Part shown: positions 12,056 to 23,860 of the stretch, in pieces | Layout of the letters: the number at the start of each line of letters is the position of its first letter | Position numbering within the stretch: the stretch's first letter is position 1 | Origin: Amylostereum areolatum | Taxonomy: Eukaryota > Basidiomycota > Agaricomycetes > Russulales > Stereaceae | Direction of reading: 5' to 3' | DNA length: 64,000 bases | Assembly (NCBI GenBank): GCA_012932865.1 | Contig: SAXG01000061.1 | Location: 225,249 to 289,248, forward strand | Made by a program: the position numbers and the translations under genes | The notes under the pieces: generated by a model | What the model saw: only the letters and a program-made list of their open reading frames with translations | Database searches by the model: none | Told to the model about the DNA's origin: nothing

Positions 12056-12833
12056 TTACGGTGATGTCGAGGACGTTGGGGGGCTGCGGGCTTGAACGCG
12101 AGGAGGGAGCGCGAGCCGAGGACGAGGAGCTGGTGAAGGCTTGACGTCTGAAGATTTGCGACCGTCGGCGCTGGAGGCTTTATAGCTCCAGCGTCCTGCA
12201 GAGGGACCAGGTCCGGATGCAGCATGCACGGCGTTGACCCCGGTATGAGAACAGGAGAAGTGGGGCGCATGGACGGGCTTTTCCAGGATTCGCGCCGGCT
12301 GGGGCGGATAAGATGGAGAGCACACGGACTGAATTTCCAGAAACGAGGCCCTGGCGTTCGATGGAAGAGCGAGAGCACGCCGTGCGCGGTGGGAGGAAAT
12401 GTCGGAGGAAGGCGTGTCGCAGGCTATGGTAGTGCTTTTGCCAAGAGAGAAGCGCGGACGGACCAGCGTGCAGCCAAGGGGGGGCGGTGGGGAAATCCTG
12501 GGGAACGCAAACGGACGAAAGAGCGTTATCGCGAGCACGCACGATCACAGGAGCATGTGAGGTCCTGGGGAAGCAGAAGGCAGCGTACTCAGTATGTATT
12601 ACTATCAGCGGCAGAAGTAGTCTGTGCCTAAGTGCGAGGGGCCGACCGTTGCTCGACCTTCGGTGTTAACACGTTGCACGTGATCTCACCAGTATCGACG
12701 CGCGTCGCTCGCGTTGGACCGTTGGCATCTCTCCGTCTCACAATACTACAACTGGCAGCTTGTCTCTGACGAGAACACCATCCCAACATAAAGTATTCCC
12801 TTCTTATTCTTCTCCCTCTTCCTGCTTTCACAG
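12056..12833. other. Upstream region of the fungalysin gene
   Basis: The first 200 bases upstream of the ATG are the likely 5' leader and promoter, with TATAAAG in minus orientation near 12180. No gene is recognised in the rest. Confidence 0.4.
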
Positions 12834-13470
12834 CTACAAAACCCACGGTGAGTGTTGAACGTTGACTCCCGCAGTATATATGTGCGGAACTTGACGAAGC
12901 TTGAGGTATTTCCCAGGCCGTGAGCTATGGAATACGTCTTCCCATCCTAAACCAGTCCCCTGTGAGGTGTGCATGAGTTGGACAGCCTGACTGGTGTACT
13001 GATACTCGAGGATATCTGTCCTCGGCGAGTCGGCCCCAGTCTCGGAGAGCTGGAAGTCAACCTTTTGACCTCTAAGTACCCTGGCACCAGTCAAATTCTG
13101 GCGCCTTTGATGCTGAGAACTTACAAGTTCCCTTTCTCGGCAAGTACATGTGCGTTCCTCGCCCCATTAAAAGGTAGTAGGTACATATCTCAGACTGACT
13201 TTTCAATCCTAGTTGAAACGGCATCCACCTCGACTTTGGCCTCAAGATAGACATGTTCAGGTATGTGTGTACGCACGATTTACCTTTACGGGCGTCGAAC
13301 ATATAGTTTTCCGTGATGCGCTGTACAGAGTTGAGCAAAGGCAATGGCTTGGGAGGTTTGAGCACTCGTTCGGAGTCATCGGACGACGCGGAGGAGTACC
13401 GGAATTGGTCGGAATACGTAGCGTAGCCAATGAGAAGCGTGAGAAAATCTCTATCGCCGCGTCGCGACAA
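12834..13470 (-). CDS. Possible small spliced gene, function unknown
   Basis: Two minus-strand frames look protein-like: 13470 to about 13265 (SRRGDRDFLTLLIGYATYSD, then SVQRITENYMFDAR) and 13094 to 12834 (RVLRGQKVDFQLSETGAD, then IYTAGVNVQHSPWVL). Between them are intron-like signals (GTAAATCG near 13285, CTTGAG near 13245, GTAAGTTC near 13120). I cannot fix a splice path that keeps one frame, and I recognise no domain. It could be a small gene or chance. Confidence 0.25.
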
Positions 13471-15252
13471 CTTGAAGGTCGAGCAACGGTCCGCCCCCCG
13501 CGCATATGAACAGACTTTAAACAGAACGACTATCTTCTGTTTGAAGGCTGGCTACGAGAGACTAGGCAGAAGTGCATCATAGCCTGCCCATCAAAATGTC
13601 GACTTGCTCACTTGTTCACATCTCCCCGCCTTCGCCCGTTGCCGACGCGATGACGGTCCCCGACGTCACATTCACAGCCCGACGTCGACGTCGACGTCCA
13701 CCTCGACTCTCTTGCTCGCCACGCTCGACGTCCCCGCGCCCATCGTCCCTCTCATCGCTCTTCGCCAGCTCGCCAGCTCCCCCCTCTCCATCGCACCTGC
13801 CCACTGATCTCATGCTTCGCGGGCCGCCGCCGCCCACCGATCCCCCCTCTCATCACCCACCACATGTACATTGCACATTGCGCACCCTCCCGTGGGTAGA
13901 ATTGAATGATTTCCATCGGATCTTGGTCCATTGGAGACCCCCCCGCCGATAACGACGCCCCATCTTGACCCCGTTGATCTCTATCTCCCGCTTCACACGC
14001 CCGTGCCACGCCCGCCGTCCTTCTGTCCTCTCCTCTGCCCTCCCCGTCGCACCGCCCACATCACAAGCCCCCGACCGCTCGCCGCTCGCATCAAAACTAT
14101 CCCCCCCCTCCTTCGACGCACGCGAGCAGGTCACGCAGTCAATTCGGTCTTCGGTCTTCGCAATCCACGTCCCAGCACAGGCCATCGCACGCCTATCTCG
14201 AGACTCGCCCCCCCCCCTTCCCCTGGACTTCGCAACACGCCAAGCCCTCAAAAACCGCCCCCGACGATCCCGCTCCGTCCATACCCGACGGTCGACCGAC
14301 CCTATCGTCGCCGGCTAAGCAACAGGTACCGCGCGCGCAAGTTCCGCGTTCGACTCTCGTGCACCTTCTAGCCTGCCTGCAGATATTCTAGCCTGCCTGC
14401 GGATACGCACGGACACCTCCTGCCAGCGTTATCGTCGGCAGCGGCGTCTCGTACCCCGCCGGCCCTGCGATTCGAGTCGGGTGCGCGGGGTTCTGCCGCG
14501 GACACATCGCCCACCGTCCTAGAGCTTATCCATCCATAGTGTCCAGTTTCCCCCGACCAGCCCCCGACCTCAGACGCAGAAGCCCCGCGTTGCGCGGCCC
14601 TTCGCTTCGCCACATGCCCCCACCGCTGCCCGCACGAGCCCCGCTTAAGTACCTCAATTACTTCACCGTATTCTCTCTCGCACCTCCCACATCCCCCGGC
14701 ATCAGCGCGCGGCACGAATGATCTGCGACCGACGTCTCCTAAAGAAGCATCCGAGCCGCGCGTGCCACTGCTAGGGTATATTCCACGGCGCGTCGCACGA
14801 GGCCCTCCGATTCCTTGACTCGCATGCTTCTGCACGACTTCTGTCCCGTACGGTCTCATGCTGTGTACTTAGTATGGAAGCAGAGGCGCCCGTGTCCATC
14901 GCAATGATGGCTTCAATGAAGAAGATCGGATTGCTGTAATGTCATACATACTGTACGTACGCGTTGAAAGCAGACGTGACGACCACCGCGAACTCCAACC
15001 CGTCCGCGCGCCTCCATTCCGGCCGAAGGGGAAGCATGTACCCGGCCTTGCCATTCCAACCCCACAAACAATCTTACTACCGCGCACCGCGTACAGATCG
15101 ACTGTCATCGGTGTAAGGCTGCCATCGGTGTAAGGTCTGCTATAGTATAAGGAGACTGTCATCTGTGTACAAGGTCTGCTATAGGGAGACCACCGCGGCG
15201 CACCCTCACGGCCCGACATCCAGCCCGACGCGCCCGACCGACGCCCACTTGC
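13471..15252. other. C/T-rich intergenic region
   Basis: It is strongly pyrimidine-rich on the plus strand with many open frames of low complexity. No splice pattern, domain or RNA gene could be supported. A 25-base segment near 15120-15190 (ctatagtataaggagactgtcatc and its neighbour) is duplicated with variation. Confidence 0.45.
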
Positions 15253-17553
15253 TTACAGCGCGTTGCTCACGCACGAAAACGCGGACCCGTACGCGTTCGC
15301 GCGATAGCTCGCCACGATGCTCTGCACGGACGTCTGCGCACCCCCACACAAATCAGCGTCGCGTCTTCAACAAGAAAAAGAAGAAGAAAAAAGGGGGGGG
15401 AGGAGGAGGAGGGGGGGAGGAGGAGGAGGGGGGAGGAGGAGGAGGAGGGGGTCAAGGAAGGAGGAGGAGGAGGGGGTCAAGGAAGGAGGACCGGCACGCA
15501 CGTAGGTGCCCGCGACGAGGACGTACGCGCCGAACGCGATGAGCGCGCAGTTCGCGGCCGTCTCCGCCGAGCGCGCCGCGCCCGCCCACTTCTGCGCGCC
15601 GGGGTGGAGCGCGAGGTAGGCCATGCCCCAGAAGATGAACCTGGCCCGTCACGGTCGTCAGCGTCCGCGCCTCCGCATCGCGCGAGTGGCACGTACCCGA
15701 ACCAGCAATCTGTGCGGAGCGGGAGGATCAGCGAGGGGGTGGGGATGGGGATGGGGATGGGGGATGCGGAGGTGGGGGGCGGGGGGCGCACCGAAGAGGG
15801 AGCTCATGAGGCTCAGGAGGTCGTTGAAGAACGGGATCACCTCCGCGATCACGAACGCGAGGACCCAGGTGAGGGCGACGATCGCCGCCCAGACGCCCCA
15901 CCCGAGCGCGGTGTGCTCGTGCCGGTGGTGCGAGGTGCGGAAGACGCGGAAGAACACGAAGCGCGCGGTCACGGACTGTGCGCGTCCGTCCGTCCGTCCG
16001 TCGGTCAGTCAGTATCGGGCGCGGGTCGACGGGAGAGAGGAGAGGAGAGGAGTGGAAAGGGAAGGAAAGGGGAGGGAGGGAGGGAGGGAGGGCGGGCGGA
16101 CGCACGGAGTAGAGCGCGCCGAGGAAGAGGATGGTCGGGATCGCGAACGCGAACGCGATCTTTTTGAACGCGGGCTGGAGGGAGCCGAACGCGGGCGAGG
16201 TGATGTACTGGTTTCCCTGGTTGCGCGCGGAGGATGTGGACGTGCGTGAGGAGGAGCGTCGGAAGGGACGGGGCGGCGGAGACGCGCTCACCGACGTAGT
16301 GATAGATGATCGCGCCGCACAGCGTGAACGTGACCATCTCCGCGATCGTCACCGCCCACAGCGCTGCCCGTGCCCCGCACATCCGTCAGCACGCTCCGTC
16401 CGCCCCCAGCCCCGAGAGAACGCGCACCTTTCGGAAAGTCCCTCGGGTCCTCCATCTCGGCGATGAACTGCGTGCGCTCGCCTCAGCGGACGCCGCATCG
16501 GAAGGAATGCGCAGACGCGGGAGGGGGGGGGACGCACCGAGGGGAGCGTGATCTGCCCCACGAACGTGTACAGGATGTTGAGGAACGCGGACATGCCTAC
16601 AGTTCCCAACGCGCGCCGAGACTCAGCCCAAACCCACCGCGCGACAGAGGAGGAAAGGCGCTCACCCGCGACGAACGTCGTCCCCTCCACCGGAAACGCC
16701 GTCACCAACGGCGCCTCCCCGACCACATACCCGGCCGGATGGTCCTGCACGCCCGCGAAGACGATCGCGAGCAGCACCGCGATCCCCATCGTGAGCGCGC
16801 TCACCACGCCCAGCGCGCCCATCTGGTCCAGCGTGCGCGGCAGGCTCACGACGAAGCACGCGGCCGCGGCCGCCGCGCTGAACGCGACCGTGCACGCGCC
16901 GCCGCCGCCGCCGCCGATGAGCGTGTTGAGCAGCTTCGCGCCGACGAGGCAGTGCAGGGCCTGGATGAAGGTGTTGTTGAGCACGAACAGGGCCGCGGCG
17001 GCGTTGTACGCCGCGCGGGAGCCGCCGAAGAGCCGCTGCCCGACGTCGCACACGTCGCGGACGTCCGGGTGCGCGAGGCAGAAGCGCCAGAGGACGAGGG
17101 AGGTGTAGAGCACGCTGGCCGCGACCGCGAGCGTGACGAGGATGCCGGGGACGAGGCCGAGGACGGAGAACGACCTGTCCGGGGTCGCGTTGCGTCGGCG
17201 CGCGCGCGTCGATAGATATGGAGCGGGGAGGACGCACCAGGGGAAGGACATCATCGCGAGGCAGATGTACTCCGAGAACAGCAGGGCTGCGGTCTGCCGT
17301 GCGTCTTTGCATGAGTAAAGTCACAGTAGTGTCCTCCGTGGGAGAAACCCCCGCCGACGGACGGACGAACGCAACGCACCTTTTGCCACGAACACGTCCT
17401 GTACCGAATCGCATGCTCGCGCTCCGCCGCGACCTGCCCCGCGATCGCCGCCCCGCCCGATCCCACACTACTCGAGCGCTCCACGTCCCCCTCCTTGGAC
17501 CCGCGCACGCTGTCCTTGTCCCGGCTTTTCTCCTGCGGGGTCGGGTACGCCAT
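15253..17553 (-). CDS. Amino-acid transporter, AAAP family (Aa_trans)
   Basis: This is an integral membrane permease for amino acids, at plasma or vacuolar membrane; the substrate cannot be read from sequence. ATG 17553 starts the hydrophilic N-terminus MAYPTPQEKSRDKDS. The first membrane segments read KTAALLFSEYICLAMMSFPW across a splice to SFSVLGLVPGILVT, matching the family's conserved first helix. Later segments include YNAAAALFVLNNTFIQALHC, VVSALTMGIAVLLAIVFAGV, SAFLNILYTFVGQITLPS, FIAEMEDPRDFPK (the conserved loop), ALWAVTIAEMVTFTLCGAII, FAIPTILFLGALYS, ALTWVLAFVIAEVIPFFNDL and ALIAFGAYVLVAGTYTSVQS, giving about 10-11 helices. The end is CVSNAL, stop 15253-15255. About 10 introns are present. 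Most joins are clean GT-AG; the IIYHYVG to NQYITSPAFG join needs an unusual donor or one base fewer in a GGG run near 16217. Confidence 0.9.
15372..15485 (+). repeat. Polypurine GGA-type microsatellite in last permease intron
   Basis: A nearly unbroken run of A and G on the plus strand, with GGAGGA units and a duplicated GGGGGTCAAGGAAGGAGGA segment. It lies in the last intron of the permease gene, whose transcript is therefore polypyrimidine here. Long purine runs of this kind can form triplex or G-quadruplex structures. Confidence 0.75.
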
Positions 17554-18478
17554 GATCGATGCCACTGTGTCGGGGATACGGGTTCGTGGTTTTGGTCCTG
17601 CGCGCAGGGCTCTCGGGAGCCCGCGTTTTTTTCATGCAGTCCATTATATATGAGGGAGCGGACGGGATCAAAAAAATAAAGCTAAGGCGCGAGGGTTGTG
17701 TGATGCGGGAATTGCCCAGGTCGGGGAGGCGGAAGCATACAATCGCGCCCCACTTGTGTCAGAGGCGCCTGTGTCCGCACCACCTGAGGGCGACGCGATG
17801 ACGTCGGCGCGCGCCCCCAGGGGTGAGTACTCTTACTGCTACATAAGTTGTTCATCGAGCGCGCGGCAGCGCCAACATGGGTCGCGCGAAGCGTGAAGCG
17901 TGAAGCGTGACACGGTCAGAGAGGCGGGAGGGGCGGCGGACGGCGGCGCGAGCAGGCTGCGGGATGAGCCCATCGCACGTCGTTTGCGCGCGGAATGTCG
18001 CGACGTCACGCGCTTCGTCGCTGGCGCCTCTCGGGCCTCAGACTGGGAGATGCGGGCATCAGAGCGAGTATCCAGGGCGGGGTGTGGGTACGTCGATTCA
18101 GCTATGATTCTGTCGACGCGAACGAGCGTGTCCGTGCGTGGCCTGTCGTCGAGAAGGGGCCCGGGAGAGGGGGAACAAAGAGGCCGTGGGAAAAAGGTGC
18201 GCGGCGTCGGATTCCCACGGGCTCATGTTACCGAGCCCGACCACACCGTCCTGCTCATTCACATACAATGTATGCGCACCACGCCTGCTCGCCATCCACG
18301 CCTCCAATCCCCGCCATGCTCTCCTCTCAAACCCCTCCCCCCCTCCCACATTTCAATCCAGACCGACCCCCGATCGACCGCGACCGCTGAACGCCCGCCC
18401 TCAGACTGCAGTCTGAACTCCCCGCCCTTCCCGCCGGTCTGAACCCCAACGCCCCCGCCCCCGCCCCCGTATATTTAA
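17554..18478. other. Divergent intergenic region
   Basis: It lies between the permease (minus) and the downstream plus-strand gene and should hold both promoters. A TATATATGAGG-like box is near 17643 and TATATTTAAAT near 18469-18480. A short direct repeat of the 7-mer GTGAAGC occurs at 17893-17908. No gene seen. Confidence 0.45.
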
Positions 18479-18759
18479 ATGCCCCCTCCCGACGTGCGGC
18501 GTCCGCAAGACCATTCCTTGGACCCTTCTCCCCCTCCCCCTCTCCCCCTCTCTTCCAATCACGCTCCATACCCACATCCATACCATACCACACCATACCC
18601 TCACCCGCTTCCCCCTCCATACATCCACCCGACCCACATAACCCCCCGCCCTCCCCCATCACACCCCCACCCCTATGCACGCCCCTCCCCAAGCACCGAC
18701 GCACCCACCCCGTCGACGCGCGCTCAAAAGCCGCCTCGACGTCTACCACGCCCGCGACG

Positions 18760-20724
18760 CGTCCCACGCCCACCGCGATCGACTGGTGGCCGTACCCGAC
18801 CTGGGCCCCGTCCGACGGTTTCGCGCGTCCGACGCCCGCCGCCGCGATCCCCCTCGCATCCGCGCCTATCCCCTCCCTCTCTCCCTCTCCCTCTCCCTCC
18901 CCTCCCTCCACATCCTCATCCACATCCTCAACCCCAACCCCTACATCCGCATCCACCCCCTCCACAAGCGCCCCACCAAACCAAACCCTCGTCTCCATCT
19001 CCGCCCTCCCCCCCGCCGCCGCCGCCTCCTCCTCCGCCCGCGCCTCCGCCCACCCGCGCCCGTTCCCCCTCATCTCCCTCGCCCCGCTCTTCGCCCTCCT
19101 CGGCCTCGCCCTCGGCGCCCTCCTCGCCCTCCTCCTCTTCCGCCGTCTCCGCGCCCGCGCCCGCGCGCACGCACACGCGGGCTCCTTCGCGCCCGGACCG
19201 CGCTACGCGCCCGCCGCCGCCGCCGACGCCGAGGCGGAGGCGGAGGCGTACAGTCCGAAGGCGCTCTACGGCGGCGGCGGCGGAGCGGGAGCGGGAGCGA
19301 GAGGGATGGCCTTGGCCTCGGTCGACCTCGCGGGCAGCCCGAGCAAGTACACCCGCCACGGCTCCGCCGCCTCCCGCCGCCCCAGCTCCGCGCGCTCCTG
19401 GCTCAGCCACGCCGCCGCCACCAGCACGCGCACGCGTCAACCCTCCCTCCCGCACCGCCTCCCGCTCCCGCTCCCGCCGCCGCTGGCCGAGGAGCGCTCG
19501 GGCCTGCTGGGCGGCGCGGACACGGCGAGCGTGTACAGCCGCGCGACGACCGGGATGGGGTGGTTTGATGTGGGGGAGGACGCGGACAAAGGCGAAGGCG
19601 AAGGAGAAGACGAAGGAGAAGGAGAGCAGGAGGAGGGAGAGGATCGGAGGAGGGGGGCTTGGGAGCGGTGGATGGCGGGGTCGGGGTCGGGGTCGAGGGG
19701 CGATGGAGATGCGGAGGGGGAGGGGGCGGGGGCGGGACAGCAAGAGGCGGAGGCGGCGGCGGCGGAGGCGGCGGCGGCGGAGGCGGCGGCGGGGAGCACG
19801 GCCTGGATCGCGGGGAGCGGGTTCCGGATCGTGCGCGAGGACGCGGCGCCGGAGCTGGAGACGGGCGCGGGCGCGGGCGCGGGGCTCGGGCGGAGCTTCA
19901 GCGCGTGGCGCACGCGGGGGGAGTTGGAGAGCGCGTTGGGGCAGGGGCGCGGGAGCGGGTGGTGGGCGTGGACGCGGGGCTGGCCGTCCTCGTCCGAGGC
20001 GCAGGAGGACACGTTCACGCGCGCGCCGTCGCGGGCGCGGAGGAGCAGCGGGAGGAGGGCGGAGGCGGAGGCGGCGGAGGCGGAGGCGGCGGAGGCGGCG
20101 TGGGTGGTCAGTCCGCGGCTGGTCGGGGAGGAGAAGGTGTTGTTCGCGGAGCGGGGGACGACGGGGACGGGGACGGGGACGAGGGCGAGGGAGGGGGAGG
20201 GGGAGGGAAGGGAGCTCAAGTTCAAGGCCGGGAACGGGAAGACGAAGACGGGGCGGAAGTTGCGCGCGGCGCATCCGCCGCCGCTGCCGTTCCCCGCCAC
20301 GCCCGCGTCGGACAAGACCTCGCCGTACCGCGCGCGTTTGACCAAGCCCGCGCCGCCGCGCGCTCCTGCGTCAACGTCCGCGTCCGCGTCTGCGTCCGTG
20401 GCCACGTCCCCGCGCTCGGTGTACTCCCAGCCTTCGAACGCGCGCTCGACGCACGCCCGACCCTCCACCCCCGGATCGTCGACGTCGACGCACGCGCGCG
20501 CGTCGCTCCCGACGGCGCCCGCGCTGGGCAGGACGCCGGCCGAGCGGCACGCGGCGCGGGTGGGCGCGATGGGGCGGGTGGAGAGGATCTTGGCGGACGG
20601 GTGGGGAGAGCGGGAGCGGGAGCGGGGGATGTCGATGGGGATGGGGGTTGAGGAGGGGGAGAAGGGGGAGGGCGAGGGCGAGGGCGGGATCGAGCAGCGG
20701 CTCGTGGGTGGGATGGGCGCCTGA
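18760..20724 (+). CDS. Single-pass membrane protein with long low-complexity cytoplasmic tail
   Basis: The frame ending at 20724 (VGGMGA) is open far upstream with a protein-like pattern. A Ser/Thr/Pro-rich ectodomain contains IDWWPYPTWAPSDGF (about 18778) and NQTLVSISALPPAA (about 18975). A hydrophobic segment, PLFALLGLALGALLALLLF, lies at about 19084-19140 and is followed by RRLRARARA, so the N-terminus should be outside. The tail is Ala/Glu/Gly-rich with RSFSAWRTRGELESALGQ, SVYSQPS and, near the end, RVERILADGWGERERERG, a pattern I associate with conserved basidiomycete one-pass membrane proteins of unknown function. The first in-frame ATG is 19306, after the membrane segment, so the true start must come from an upstream exon or a non-ATG codon; I give an approximate left border. 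Overlapping long Pro/Arg-rich frames are compositional shadows. Confidence 0.6.
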   Translation, partial: RPTPTAIDWWPYPTWAPSDGFARPTPAAAIPLASAPIPSLSPSPSPSPPSTSSSTSSTPTPTSASTPSTSAPPNQTLVSISALPPAAAASSSARASAHPRPFPLISLAPLFALLGLALGALLALLLFRRLRARARAHAHAGSFAPGPRYAPAAAADAEAEAEAYSPKALYGGGGGAGAGARGMALASVDLAGSPSKYTRHGSAASRRPSSARSWLSHAAATSTRTRQPSLPHRLPLPLPPPLAEERSGLLGGADTASVYSRATTGMGWFDVGEDADKGEGEGEDEGEGEQEEGEDRRRGAWERWMAGSGSGSRGDGDAEGEGAGAGQQEAEAAAAEAAAAEAAAGSTAWIAGSGFRIVREDAAPELETGAGAGAGLGRSFSAWRTRGELESALGQGRGSGWWAWTRGWPSSSEAQEDTFTRAPSRARRSSGRRAEAEAAEAEAAEAAWVVSPRLVGEEKVLFAERGTTGTGTGTRAREGEGEGRELKFKAGNGKTKTGRKLRAAHPPPLPFPATPASDKTSPYRARLTKPAPPRAPASTSASASASVATSPRSVYSQPSNARSTHARPSTPGSSTSTHARASLPTAPALGRTPAERHAARVGAMGRVERILADGWGERERERGMSMGMGVEEGEKGEGEGEGGIEQRLVGGMGA

Positions 20725-21732
20725 ACGGGCGGGGCGGAGGTCGTCGACCGTTTTCTTTCGGTCGCTGTGTGGATCTGTATGTATCGTCATCTAGCCTGGA
20801 TCTTCAAGCTTGCGGGTGCGCGTATGTAACTTATGGGATGGATGGGTTGAGCGACGAATGGGTTGAATATAGTACGATGGCGTTGGCGGTCTCCGTTCCT
20901 CGCGAGTCGTCTGAAGCCCTGTCTTTGCGTAAATCTCACTTGCGGCCTTCAGCTTCAGGTGCGAGTACTTGGTAGTCGATCCCGTCCCCAGCTCGTCCGA
21001 TCCGAAGAACTTGCGTACGTTACTACGGACATGCGCACACACTTTGCACACACCACGCCCTTCTTCTATGTAGTGCGCGTGCGTATTCGCTAGGTTACCA
21101 CGTCCTAAACGTCCTACTTCTGTAGTAAGTGATCGAATCCCCGGCCCAAATGCCAATCCATCCACAAAAACCCAAAACGCCATGCATGCCATGGGCCACG
21201 AGGGCGCTCGGCGCCCGTCGTGCTGCTTCATACTAAGTGCATACTGCAGTACACCGTGGCTACACAGCTCTATTTAGAACAAACAACGAAGCGCGTTATA
21301 CACAGCTACCCGCGAAGCGTACGGATCCATATGGCAGAGGCTCCTTACGGATCCATAAGGAATCCTTCTGGCAGCCTACGGATTCTCGCCCTACGGTTTC
21401 CTATGGTCCCATCAAACTTACGGAAACCTGAGGTCAGATCAGCCAGATCTGTCTGAGATCGGCAGTCTTCCGACAGCACCCGTCCAGTATTTCCGACTTC
21501 ATCCGACACATTGCCCCGCGTCCGTTCGCGGGGTAAACCCGGCCCCAGAGCTCACTGAACAGTCTGCGAAACATGATGTATATTCATATGGTTTAATAGG
21601 ATACATGTATAACATGAGTCAATCAGAATCAAAGAGAACTGAGCCTGAAAACAACGGGTTTAATAAGCACAGTATCGAGGTTATAGGGTCACGGACATAC
21701 CAATATTGAGCTCTTCGCAACTCTCTCGGGCT
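20725..21732. other. Intergenic region
   Basis: No gene is supported. At about 21320-21430 there are degenerate short repeats around CCTACGGAT/CTTACGGATCC. AT content rises toward the repeat-rich zone to the right. Confidence 0.45.
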
Positions 21733-22325
21733 TCATTGACCACCGTTACCTGTAGAAGGATACTGTGCACCCATGAATGAACGCGGTGTAGCCGTCATGC
21801 TGCGAGGAGTACCAGTCACTGGTGGGAGAATTGTGTTGTTCGTGCTGCCTCCTCCTCCTCCTCCTCCTCCTCCTCCTCCTCCTCCTCCTCCTCCTCCTCC
21901 TCCGCCGCCGCCGCCGCCGCTGCCACCACCGATGCTGCCTCCGACACCTCCACCACCGTAGCCCCCATTGCCTCTGTACTCGAGCCCGTCGCCGCCTCCA
22001 GCAACGCTGCCGTACATGTGGTCGTCCCAGTCGGTAGCTTGGGATCTGCTTGCATTGTTGTTGTGCATGATTGCCCACTCGTCGTTGCTTGTCGTGCCAC
22101 TACGAGGATGCGATAATGGTTCAGTGCCCCGGAAACCGTCACGGGTGACGGATCACGCGGTACCGTGCATTTGTGGACCGCCGGCCAAGAAGCTGCGAGG
22201 GTACGCGTTCCTCGTGAGAGTTGCCGCTGAGGCCATGTTGCGCACAGGCGGGATAGGAGGCAGGGCGAGGGACGGGCGAGATGGAGTCTCAATGGCAGAG
22301 AAACCTTCGAGGTGTTCGGTTTCAT
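21733..22325 (-). pseudogene. Glycine-rich protein fragment with nonsense codon
   Basis: A single minus-strand frame is protein-like from about 22325 (RQFADETEHLEGFSAIETP) through TRNAYPRSFLAGGPQMHGTA, then a TGA (about 22158-22160), then continues SVTRDGFRGTEPLSHPRSGT and DDHMYGSVAGGGDGLEYRG. A run of glycines encoded by a GGA/GGC repeat follows, and the frame ends TATPRSFMGAQYPSTGNGGQ at 21733. The sense on both sides of the TGA suggests one former gene with a point mutation (CGA to TGA would fit). I do not recognise the family. Upstream exons are not visible. Confidence 0.4.
21847..21921 (+). repeat. CCT/CCG triplet repeat
   Basis: About 19 tandem CCT triplets are followed by CCG triplets. 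On the minus strand they encode the polyglycine run of the pseudogene frame. Confidence 0.9.
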
Positions 22326-22646
22326 CAGCAAATTGTCGAATTTTGTTTCACCTTGTTAAGCCGTGTTTTTGCTTGTTGCAGTGTTGCACAATGTGCGAAA
22401 CAGTTCGAAACAGTCAAAACATGCCAACGTGACAACATGTCCCCAGGCCATGTCTGATTGCTCAACACGCATGGGTTGGCCAATGAACAGCCAATGTATA
22501 CCCAATGAACACACAACTTAGGATCTTCAACAGTTATACAGGTTAGCTGGCAACTTGGTACAACAGCTCAACTCAGTTTGAATACAATTCAAAACATCAT
22601 GCATCATCTATCAGGATCAAAACAAATTCCATTTGAAACAATGTAG
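22326..22646. other. AT-rich spacer
   Basis: No gene seen. It lies between the glycine-rich pseudogene and the first minisatellite repeat copy. Confidence 0.5.
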
Positions 22647-23860
22647 CTACTCAGGACTCAATCCGTAGGTAATGTAGATATTGTAAAGGCAGTAGGGTAC
22701 GGAATGACGAGGGTGCAGGTATGGACATGGGCGCGCGCGACGAGACAACAGGAGCAGGGGCGTCGGGAGCCGGGTGTTGGTGATGAGGCCATTGGCACTG
22801 GGGGCGATGGGCGCGTTGGCGTTGGCAGGTGATGAGGGCGTCGGCATCGGCGGGTGGCGAGGGCACGAGCGTGGGCGGGTGACGAGGGCGTGGGTGCTGG
22901 GGCAACGCGCGCTGGCGTTCAGGGGCGACGCGCGCGCGAGCGTTGGGGGGCGACGCACGCGTGGGCGTTGGGGGGTGACAAGGCCGTAGGGGGTGACGAG
23001 GGCGTTGGGAGGTACGAGGGTGTGGGGGGTGAAGAAGCTGTCGGCGGTGACGAGGCCGTTGGCGGCGGGGACGACGCGCGTCGCCATGGGGGCAACGGGC
23101 GTGTTGACATTGAGGGTGACGGGTGTGGGCGTTGACGGTGATGGGCGTGGGCCTTGCGGGTGATGAGGGCGTGGGGGGTGACAAAGGCGTGGGGGGTGAC
23201 ACACGTCGGCGTTGGGGGTGACGCACGCAGTGGTGTTGAGCCTGAGGGCGACGGGTGTGGGCGTTGAGGGCGACGGGCGTGGGCGTCGAGTGCGGCGATG
23301 AGGTTGTTGGGGGGGTGACGAGGCCGTGGGCCTTGCGGGTGATGAGGGCCTTGCGGGTGACGAGGGCGTGGGGGGTGACGAGGGCGTGGGGGGTGGGGGC
23401 GAAGCGCGTCGCTGTGGGGTGATGAAGGCGTTGGCATTGGGGGCGACGTGCGTGTTGGCGTTGAGAGCGACAAGTGTGAGCGTTGAGGACGGGTGTAGGC
23501 GTTGAAGGCGGCGGCGAGGTCGTTGAAGGCGACGGCGAGGTCGACAAAGGCGGCGGCAACGACCAGGCCGGGTCCCCAATAACGACGGATTGTCGTGGTT
23601 GAAGACAAAGAGACGACGCGGTGTCGAGCATCAACATAACTGGAGATTCACATGACTATGTATCCGAAATCCACTAAGTCGTGATTTCATAAGTAATTGA
23701 ACAGTTAACCAAATTACCTACTAAATTTACCAAGTATGAAAGTAAACTACTATATACCCAAGAGAACTTCCAAGTCACACTTGTTTCAACAAGCTAGCCA
23801 GGAATTTTGTCCCCAAGTGTAAATACTAAGGTATTGCCTATGCTGTTGGTGGAGATGGGA
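22647..23860 (-). repeat. Interspersed repeat, copy 1, with GC-rich minisatellite core
   Basis: About 22770-23560 is a degenerate tandem array with units like GGGCGTTGGGGGTGACGAGG, roughly 18-24 nt and mostly in multiples of three, so long Pro/Ala/Thr-rich ORFs stay open in several frames. The right flank (about 23565-23830) carries CCGGGTCCCCAA, GTGGTTGAAGACAAAGAGAC, AACATAACTGG, TCACATGACTAT and GTATGAAAGTAAA. All of these recur in the same order at 27325-27590. Copies 1 and 2 are in direct orientation and bracket the orphan gene at 24012-25776. Confidence 0.7.

Noticed and set aside
13572..14371. Plus-strand Pro/Ser/Arg-rich ORFs of 120-150 codons
   Set aside because: C/T-rich low-complexity DNA, no splice pattern and no domain.
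18479..20341. Long Pro/Arg-rich frame of about 620 codons and antisense frames of 340-450 codons
   Set aside because: They overlap the frame with a membrane segment and a conserved-looking end; composition is typical of shadows of GC-rich coding DNA.
22770..23560. CRISPR-like array
   Set aside because: Units are short, degenerate and contiguous with no unique spacers; the genome is eukaryotic.
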